From Streptomyces griseochromogenes (GTDB lineage Bacteria > Actinomycetota > Actinomycetes > Streptomycetales > Streptomycetaceae), in NCBI RefSeq assembly GCF_001542625.1, contig NZ_CP016279.1:7130001-7194000 (forward strand): DNA of 64,000 nt. Direction: 5' to 3'. Numbering within the stretch: position 1 is the first letter of the stretch; the number at the start of each line of letters is the position of its first letter. Under the pieces are notes generated by a model. The model was not told where the DNA came from. It worked only from the letters and a program-made list of their open reading frames with translations, and made no database searches. Of this stretch, positions 58,436 through 64,000 are shown piece by piece. The position numbers and the translations under genes are program-made.

Positions 58436-60265
58436 ATGCAGATCCAAGACCTTCCGTATCCCGACCCGGGCGCACCTGACGCGCGTTCGGGTCCTCGCTT
58501 CCTGTGGTGGCTCTGGCGCAACCAGACGGGCGGCCAGCTCAAGTCGCTGGCCTGGGGCATGTTGCACTTCGTCTCCGTCTCCGCGCTGCCCTTCTGCGTC
58601 GGTCTCGCCGTCCAGGCGGTCCTCGACCGTTCCGGCACCCGGCTCGCCCTGACGGGTGGTCTGATGGCGCTGTGCGGTACGGGGATCGCCGTCGGCGACA
58701 CCTTCCTGCACCGGTCGGCCGTCACCAACTGGATCACCGCCGCCGCCCGTGTCCAGCAGTTGCTGGCGCGCCAGGCGGCCCAGCTGGGCTCCGCGCTGAC
58801 CCGGCGGGTCGCGGCCGGCGAGGTGGTGGCGGTCTCCACCGGTGACGTGGAGAAGATCGGCTGGTTCGTCGAGGCCGTCTCCCGCTTCACCGCCGCGGCG
58901 TTGACGGTCGCCGTGGTCTGCGTCGGCCTGCTCGTCTACCAGCCCGCTCTGGGCGTCGTCGTCGCCGTGGGCGTCCCGGTCGTGGCGCTCGCGGTGCTGC
59001 CACTGCTGCCCCGGGCCACGCGTCGCGCCGACATCCAGCGCGAGAAGGCGGGCCGGGCCACCGAGCTGGCCTCGGACACCGTCGCCGGACTTCGCGTGCT
59101 GCGCGGCATCGGCGGCGAGGAGCTGTTCCTCGACCGCTACCGCAGCGCCTCGCAGGAGGTGCGGCGGGCGGCCGTGCGCAGCGCCCGGATGTGGTCGCTG
59201 ATCTCCGCGATCCAGGTGCTGCTGCCCGGGCTGCTGATGATCGCGGTCGTCTGGCACGGTGTCCACCTGGCCCGCGAGGGCCGGATCACGGTCGGCGAAC
59301 TCGTCACCGTCTACAGCGCGGTCATGGTTCTCAACTACCCGCTGCGGCACTTCGAGGAGATCGCCATGGCGTACTCCTTCTCGCGCCCGTCGGCCAGACG
59401 CGCGGCGCGTGTGCTGTCGCTGCGGCGGGCCACGGACATCGAGGGGGCGCGCGAGGCCCAGGTGCCCGGCGGCGATCTGTACGACCCGGCCACCGGTCTG
59501 CTCGCGCCCGCCGGCCGGCTCACCGCCGTGGTGTGCGGCGACCCGGACGCCGCCGGACGCCTCGCGGAACGGCTGGGCGGCCACCCCGCCGAGCCGGGCG
59601 CCTCGGTGCTGCTCGGCGGGGTACCGCTCGACGACCTCCCCCTCGACAGTGCCCGCACCGCCGTACTCGTCCAGGACAAGGACCCGGTGCTGCTGTCCGG
59701 CTCGCTGCGCGAACTGCTGGACGTGCCCTCCTCCGGTGCCGTACGCGCCGAGGACGCGCTGGCGGCCGCGCAGTGCGGGGACGTCCTGGAAGCGCTGGTG
59801 CAGGGGTCGCTTGACGCCTCCGATCCGCTGGACGCCCGCATCACCGAGCGCGGCCGCTCGCTCTCGGGCGGCCAGCGCCAGCGGCTCGCGCTGGCCCGGT
59901 CCCTGATCACCGACCCGGAGGTGCTGGTCCTGGACGAGCCGACCTCCGCGGTCGACTCGCACACCGAGGCCCGGATCGCGGACGGGCTGCGCCGGATGCG
60001 CTCGGACCGGACGACGGTGGTGTTCACCTCGTCGCCGCTGCTGCTGGACCGCGCGGACCGGGTCGCCCTGGTCCACGAGGGCGCGGTCGCGGCGGTCGGC
60101 GTACACCGGGATCTGCTCGATTCCGAGCCGCGGTACCGGGCCGTGGTGACCCGGGAGTCCGACGACGAGCCCGCCCCGACCAGCCCCGGGGACGAGAACG
60201 TGGCCGACGGGAACGCCCTTCTGGGCGCTCTCGAACAGCTGGAAGAGATCGAGGAGAGCGCATGA
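58436..60265 (+). CDS. ABC exporter subunit with degenerate Walker A and H-loop
   Basis: 609 residues: six membrane helices (residues about 35-310), then an ATPase domain. The Walker A position reads VVCGDPDAAGRLAERL, lacking GxxxxGK[ST]. The H-loop reads VVFTSSPLLL, lacking His. The signature LSGGQRQRLALARSL and Walker B VLVLDEPTSAVD are canonical. This subunit therefore cannot bind ATP productively with its own P-loop but can complete the partner's site. It overlaps the next gene by ATGA. The ATG at 58436 follows a pyrimidine-rich leader. It pairs with the product at 60262-62079. Confidence 0.9.
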   Translation: MQIQDLPYPDPGAPDARSGPRFLWWLWRNQTGGQLKSLAWGMLHFVSVSALPFCVGLAVQAVLDRSGTRLALTGGLMALCGTGIAVGDTFLHRSAVTNWITAAARVQQLLARQAAQLGSALTRRVAAGEVVAVSTGDVEKIGWFVEAVSRFTAAALTVAVVCVGLLVYQPALGVVVAVGVPVVALAVLPLLPRATRRADIQREKAGRATELASDTVAGLRVLRGIGGEELFLDRYRSASQEVRRAAVRSARMWSLISAIQVLLPGLLMIAVVWHGVHLAREGRITVGELVTVYSAVMVLNYPLRHFEEIAMAYSFSRPSARRAARVLSLRRATDIEGAREAQVPGGDLYDPATGLLAPAGRLTAVVCGDPDAAGRLAERLGGHPAEPGASVLLGGVPLDDLPLDSARTAVLVQDKDPVLLSGSLRELLDVPSSGAVRAEDALAAAQCGDVLEALVQGSLDASDPLDARITERGRSLSGGQRQRLALARSLITDPEVLVLDEPTSAVDSHTEARIADGLRRMRSDRTTVVFTSSPLLLDRADRVALVHEGAVAAVGVHRDLLDSEPRYRAVVTRESDDEPAPTSPGDENVADGNALLGALEQLEEIEESA

Positions 60266-62079
60266 TCGGCGTTGCGCCGCCGGCGTACGACCCCGCGGCC
60301 CCGACGACCGCCACCACCCTGCCCGTGGGCGCGGCCGCGACCGTGCGCGCCTACGTGGCCGAACTGTTCCGCCGGCATCGCCGGGCCTTTGGGCTCCTCA
60401 TCGTCGTCAACACGGTGGCCGTGATCGCCTCGATGGTGGGCCCGTACCTGCTCGGCGGCCTGGTCGAGCGCGTGTCGGACCGGGCGGCCGAGCTGCACCT
60501 GGGACTGACCGCCGGGCTGTTCGTGCTCGCGCTGCTCGTGCAGGCCGTGTTCGTCCGGCAGGTGCGGCTGCGGGGCGCGATGCTCGGCGAGCGGATGCTG
60601 GCCGACCTGCGCGAGGACTTCCTGGTCCGCTCGGTGGGGCTGCCTCCGGGCGTGCTGGAGCGGGCCGGCACGGGCGACCTGCTCTCCCGCATCACGACCG
60701 ACATCGACCGCCTCGCCAACGCCATGCGGGAAGCCGTACCGCAGCTGGCGATCGGTGCCGTGTGGGCGCTGCTGCTGCTCGGCGGGCTCGTCGTGACGGC
60801 ACCGCCGCTGGCGGCCGCCGTCCTGCTCGCGGTACCCGTGCTGGTGGTGGGGTGCCGCTGGTACTTCAGACGGGCGCCCTCCGGCTACCGGTCCGAGTCC
60901 GCCGGGTACGCCGCCGTCGCCGCCGCGCTCGCCGAGACCGTGGACGCGGGCCACACCATCGAGGCGCACCGTCTGGGCGACCGGCGCATCGCCCTGTCGG
61001 AGCGGCGGATCAAGGAGTGGACCGCCTGGGAGCGGTACACCCTCTGGCTGCGATCCGTGCTCTTCCCGGTCATCAACGCGGTACATCTCATGGTGCTCGG
61101 CTCGGTCCTCATGGTCGGCGGCACCTTCGTGCTGCGCGGCTGGATCGGCGTGGGGCAGCTGACCACGGGTGCGCTCATCGCGCAGATGCTCGTCGACCCG
61201 GTGAACCTGATCCTGCGCTGGTACGACGAGGTGCAGGTCGCCCAGGTGTCGCTGGCCCGGCTGGTCGGCGTCCGGGACATCGCGCCGGACGCCGGGGACG
61301 CCTCGCTGGCCCCCGGCGGGCGGGACGTGCACGCCGACCGGGTGCACTTCGGCTACCGCGAGGGCGTCGACGTCCTGCGCAAGGTCTCCCTGCAGGTCGC
61401 CCCGGGCACCCGGCTGGCCCTGGTCGGCCCCTCCGGCGCGGGCAAGTCCACGCTGGGCAGGCTGCTCGCCGGGATCTACGCGCCCCGGGACGGCCGCGTC
61501 ACCCTGGGCGGCGCGGAACTGTCCCGGATGCCCGCGGAACGCGTCCGCTCGCACGTCGCCCTGGTCAACCAGGAACACCACGTCTTCGTCGGCTCCCTGC
61601 GCGACAACCTCATGCTGGCCCTCCCCCACTCCCGGCTCCGCTCGAGCGGGGGGACCTCCATCGACAGCCACGACGCCGAACTGTGGGCGGCGCTCGGCGC
61701 GGTCGACGCGGACGGCTGGGCGCGAGCCCTGGACGACGGTCTGGACACCGAGGTCGGCTCCGGCGGGCTGGCGCTGACCCCGGCGCAGGCCCAGCAGATC
61801 GCGCTGGCCCGGCTGGTCCTGGCCGACCCGCACACCCTGGTCCTGGACGAGGCGACCTCGCTGCTCGACCCGCGCGCGGCCCGCCACCTGGAACGCTCCC
61901 TGGCCCGTGTCCTCGACGGCCGCACGGTGGTCGCCATCGCCCACCGCCTGCACACCGCCCACGACGCCGATGTGATCGCCGTCGTGGAGAACGGCCGCAT
62001 CAGCGAGCTGGGCAGCCATGGGGAGCTGGTCGCGGCGGACGGTGCGTATGCGGCGCTGTGGCGGTCGTGGCACGGGTGA
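60262..62079 (+). CDS. ABC exporter subunit with degenerate signature motif
   Basis: 605 residues: six membrane helices, then an ATPase domain with canonical Walker A GPSGAGKST, Walker B TLVLDEATSLLD and H-loop IAHRLHT. The signature reads LTPAQAQQIALARLVL instead of LSGGQ. With the upstream subunit this makes one consensus ATP site (this Walker A with the partner's LSGGQ) and one dead site. It is a heterodimeric exporter like TM287/288 or BmrCD. Translation is coupled by an ATGA overlap. The substrate is unknown. Confidence 0.92.
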   Translation: MIGVAPPAYDPAAPTTATTLPVGAAATVRAYVAELFRRHRRAFGLLIVVNTVAVIASMVGPYLLGGLVERVSDRAAELHLGLTAGLFVLALLVQAVFVRQVRLRGAMLGERMLADLREDFLVRSVGLPPGVLERAGTGDLLSRITTDIDRLANAMREAVPQLAIGAVWALLLLGGLVVTAPPLAAAVLLAVPVLVVGCRWYFRRAPSGYRSESAGYAAVAAALAETVDAGHTIEAHRLGDRRIALSERRIKEWTAWERYTLWLRSVLFPVINAVHLMVLGSVLMVGGTFVLRGWIGVGQLTTGALIAQMLVDPVNLILRWYDEVQVAQVSLARLVGVRDIAPDAGDASLAPGGRDVHADRVHFGYREGVDVLRKVSLQVAPGTRLALVGPSGAGKSTLGRLLAGIYAPRDGRVTLGGAELSRMPAERVRSHVALVNQEHHVFVGSLRDNLMLALPHSRLRSSGGTSIDSHDAELWAALGAVDADGWARALDDGLDTEVGSGGLALTPAQAQQIALARLVLADPHTLVLDEATSLLDPRAARHLERSLARVLDGRTVVAIAHRLHTAHDADVIAVVENGRISELGSHGELVAADGAYAALWRSWHG

Positions 62080-62577
62080 GGGGCGGGGTGAGGGCGGGGT
62101 CCCTGGTGAGCGGCGTCGCGCGTGCACGGGTACGCACAGGTGCAGCGCCGGGTCGGGGCGCGCCGACACTCTCGGCCGGGGTGCCGACGCAGCCCTGTGG
62201 CACCTGAGCTGCGGGGCCGCTCCGGCGGACGCGGACGGTGTCTGCGGGCCGGCCGGGCGTTGGGGCCGCCCCCGGGCCGCCCCTGCGGCGAGCGCGGGCG
62301 AAATCGGGCGCGCGTCCGCGGGCCCCACCCGGTCGGACGATGCCGTGCGGCCCCGTCGCGGGGGCCCGAGCGGGCCCGAGCGGGGGTGTGCGGCCAGAAG
62401 CCGGGCCCCGTGCCGTTGCGCGGTGCCGAACAGGGGTGGAAGGCTGGATAGCGGCACCGGTTCGGGGAGCGCCCGGGAACCCGTCGGCTCCCGCCGCGTG
62501 AGACCCGTGCCGAGCGTGCCGACGGCGCGCTGCCCCTCGCGGGGGTAGGAAGCCGTCCTCACCACCTGGAGGTACCC
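62080..62577. other. 498-base very GC-rich gap
   Basis: Extremely GC-rich with short G/C-run repeats (GGGGCGGGGTGAGGGCGGGG; GGGCCCGAGC repeated). No gene recognised. It includes the promoter of the DUF5709 gene. Confidence 0.5.
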
Positions 62578-63048
62578 GTGGACAGCGCCGATGGATGGGG
62601 GGATGACGTCTACCAGCCCGATGCCTCGGAGATCCGGGAGGACTCGGGCGTGCTCGACGTCGAGGACACCCTGGACTTCGACGGCGTCGACGACCCTCTC
62701 GACCGGGGCTGGTCCCCTCCCGAGCGGCCGTGGGCGGTGGAGCACACCGGCGTGACGGCGAGCGAACGCCTGACCGGGGAGACGCTGGACCAGCGGCTCG
62801 CCGAAGAGCTGCCCGATGCCCCGGCGCCCGACGGCGACGGCATCGGCGACTGCGAGGGCACCGACGGGGAAGTCCTGGACAACGAGGTCGGCCATCTCCG
62901 CTCCGGCCGCCTGGTCGCGCCGGACGAGGGCGCGCACGAAGACGAGGAGAGCGCGCTCGTCGCCACGGACGTCGGCATCGACGGCGCCGCCGCCTCCGCC
63001 GAGGAGGCCGCGATGCACATCGTCGACGAGGACACCCTCTCCGGCTGA
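62578..63048 (+). CDS. DUF5709 domain protein
   Basis: 156 residues, strongly acidic. Pattern DVYQPDASEIREDSGVLDVEDTLDFDGVDDPLDRGWSPPERPWAVEHTGVTASERLTGETLDQRLAEELPD is the DUF5709 signature, known only from actinobacteria and without function. The C-terminal part (LVAPDEGAHEDEESALVATDVGIDGAAASAEEAAMHIV) also fits. GTG at 62578 with GGAGG. No membrane or signal segment; intrinsically disordered character is likely. Confidence 0.9.
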   Translation: MDSADGWGDDVYQPDASEIREDSGVLDVEDTLDFDGVDDPLDRGWSPPERPWAVEHTGVTASERLTGETLDQRLAEELPDAPAPDGDGIGDCEGTDGEVLDNEVGHLRSGRLVAPDEGAHEDEESALVATDVGIDGAAASAEEAAMHIVDEDTLSG

Positions 63049-63093
63049 CCACCCGGACGCCCCCTGCCCGACCGCCCCGTGTGAGGAGCCGTG

Positions 63094-63357
63094 ATGCAGC
63101 AGGACCAGCACCCCGACTACCACCCGGTGGTCTTCCGTGACCGCGCCGCCGGCTACGCCTTCCTCACCCGGTCCACCGCGAGCAGCGAGCAGACCATCGA
63201 ATGGGACGACGGCCAGACCTACCCGGTGATCGACGTGGAGATCTCCTCCGAGAGCCACCCCTTCTACACGGGCAAGGCCCGCACGGTGGACACCGAGGGT
63301 CGCATCGCCCGGTTCGAGCGCCGGTACGGCGAAGCGGAGTCGGGCGAGGCCACCTGA
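63094..63357 (+). CDS. rpmE2: ribosomal protein bL31, zinc-free type B
   Basis: 87 residues starting [28 protein letters not shown], then [33 protein letters not shown]. It lacks the CxxC zinc-binding motif of the type A protein, so it is the C-minus paralogue that replaces zinc-bound bL31 on ribosomes when zinc is scarce. GAGGAG precedes ATG 63094 (GTG at 63091 is the alternative). Zur control is usual for this gene, but no Zur box was evident in the 45 bases after DUF5709, so it may be co-transcribed or controlled from further upstream. Confidence 0.95.
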   Translation: MQQDQHPDYHPVVFRDRAAGYAFLTRSTASSEQTIEWDDGQTYPVIDVEISSESHPFYTGKARTVDTEGRIARFERRYGEAESGEAT

Positions 63358-63371
63358 GCGGGAGCGGTACG

Positions 63372-64000
63372 TCAGATCACATTGAGGGCGGCCGCGCAGC
63401 CCACTCCCCCGAGCAGCATGAACACGGGCATCAGCACCTTCAGCTCGACCCAGCTGCCCGCCCGGAACCGCAGCGCCTTCGGCGGGCCCAGGGGGTACCA
63501 GCGCTTGCGGCCCACCGGGATGGGCCACAGGATCGGGCAGCCGGACACCGTCAGCGCGTCCCCGATGTCGTGCACCAGCGCGCCCAGCACGACCGGCAGA
63601 CCCAGCCAGAGATACTCCTGCCCGGGCGCGGTGAACAGCCAGTTCGAGCCGTTGCCCGGCTTGTCCAGGATGCCCGCGAGGATCCACGCGCTGGTCCCTG
63701 CCAGCAGCCAGACCAGGACGTCGGCGCTGGAGCCGCGCGTCGCCCGCCACAGCAGGCCCTCGATGGCCAGCACCACGTGCGCGAACAGGATCGCCAGCAC
63801 CGCCCAGCGGCCCCCGGTGATCGCCGCCGCCGAGCAGCCGCCACCGATCAGGACTGCCCACAACCAGGTGTGCGTCAGCGTGCGGTGCCCCCCGGAACGG
63901 CGCGGGTCCCCCGGCTTCCTCGTCGACTTGTAGACGGCGTAGGACAGCTTGTCGACGATCTCGCAGAGCCAGTGCGACAACGGCCCGAAGGCGCGCGAGA
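63372..64000 (-). CDS. DUF457 (YdjM-type) metal-dependent membrane hydrolase, 5' end off the window
   Basis: The frame is open through the window edge (AFGPLSHWLCEIVDKLSYAVYKSTRK...), so the N-terminus lies outside. Key features: GHRTLTHTWLWAVLIGGG (H-R-T-x-T-H, the metal-binding motif of the family), several membrane helices, and LVHDIGDALTVSGCPILWPI with a second His/Asp set. DUF457 members (E. coli YdjM is a LexA-regulated inner-membrane example) are predicted metal-dependent hydrolases. It is convergent with bL31B, 14 bases apart. Confidence 0.88.
   Translation of the reverse strand, partial: SRAFGPLSHWLCEIVDKLSYAVYKSTRKPGDPRRSGGHRTLTHTWLWAVLIGGGCSAAAITGGRWAVLAILFAHVVLAIEGLLWRATRGSSADVLVWLLAGTSAWILAGILDKPGNGSNWLFTAPGQEYLWLGLPVVLGALVHDIGDALTVSGCPILWPIPVGRKRWYPLGPPKALRFRAGSWVELKVLMPVFMLLGGVGCAAALNVI

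Noticed and set aside
59335..63861. A 1508-codon open frame on the minus strand across both ABC exporter genes
   Set aside because: It is antisense to two well-supported transporter genes and reads as Arg/Gly/Pro-rich nonsense. Long antisense frames are expected from third-position G/C bias.
1..64000. CRISPR arrays, rRNA genes, large biosynthetic clusters
   Set aside because: No regularly spaced repeats, rRNA segments, or PKS/NRPS/RiPP core genes were seen. The P450 stands alone.

Overview
The window is high-GC actinobacterial DNA, almost certainly from a Streptomyces chromosome. The evidence is third-position G/C bias, GTG and leaderless starts, a GOLPH3-like GPP34 protein, a zinc-free bL31B, a DUF5709 protein, the actinobacterial 'HIDLLRVASAAC' leader peptide and vdcBCD-type vanillate decarboxylase genes. 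No rRNA, CRISPR array or large biosynthetic cluster was seen.

The left 47 kb looks accessory: short transcription units, many decayed genes and remnants of at least five mobile-element families. 0-11 kb: two paralogous cassettes (cold-shock protein, hairpin terminator, DEAD-box RNA helicase) face each other at 0.7-2.8 kb (+) and 9.3-11.3 kb (-). Between them lie an XRE-NACHT-membrane protein, a secreted CHAP hydrolase, a P450 and a DUF4177 protein. Both csp genes have the same leader design: a shared 5' motif, then a terminator-like hairpin with a T-run, then the ribosome binding site. 11-16 kb: a MocR regulator diverges from a class V aminotransferase-MFS operon, with overlapping start codons. 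16-24 kb: an ABC exporter, broken XRE regulators, a tRNA-like 3' fragment, a secreted beta-helix protein and a gene graveyard (CdtB-like, THEP1-like and channel-like pieces, ISL3 remnant). 24-31 kb: a CMD-like protein without its CxxC, an esterase-GPP34 operon, a two-component system and a membrane protein. 30-40 kb: IS630, IS982, IS5 and tyrosine recombinase remnants, a broken TetR, a truncated Imm21 and a TetR-controlled Tat-exported flavin oxidase. 40-47 kb: an AraC regulator and a vanillate or hydroxybenzoate module (vdcBCD plus an aldehyde dehydrogenase) split by an apparently intact IS110-family element with a structured 5' noncoding region.

Four same-orientation copies of the last codons of yjbQ (3.0, 22.2, 33.2 and 47.2 kb, the last being the intact gene) divide this accessory stretch into three blocks. 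They may be worn attachment sites left by successive insertions at the yjbQ 3' end.

Right of yjbQ (47-64 kb) the DNA looks like ordinary chromosome with no decay: a leader peptide and SsuCBA-type sulfonate/sulfur ABC transporter with a flavin monooxygenase, mltG, a MarR-controlled ABC exporter, a secreted PNGase A-like protein, an L,D-transpeptidase lipoprotein, a heterodimeric ABC exporter with complementary degenerate ATP sites, DUF5709, bL31B and a DUF457 membrane protein running off the end.
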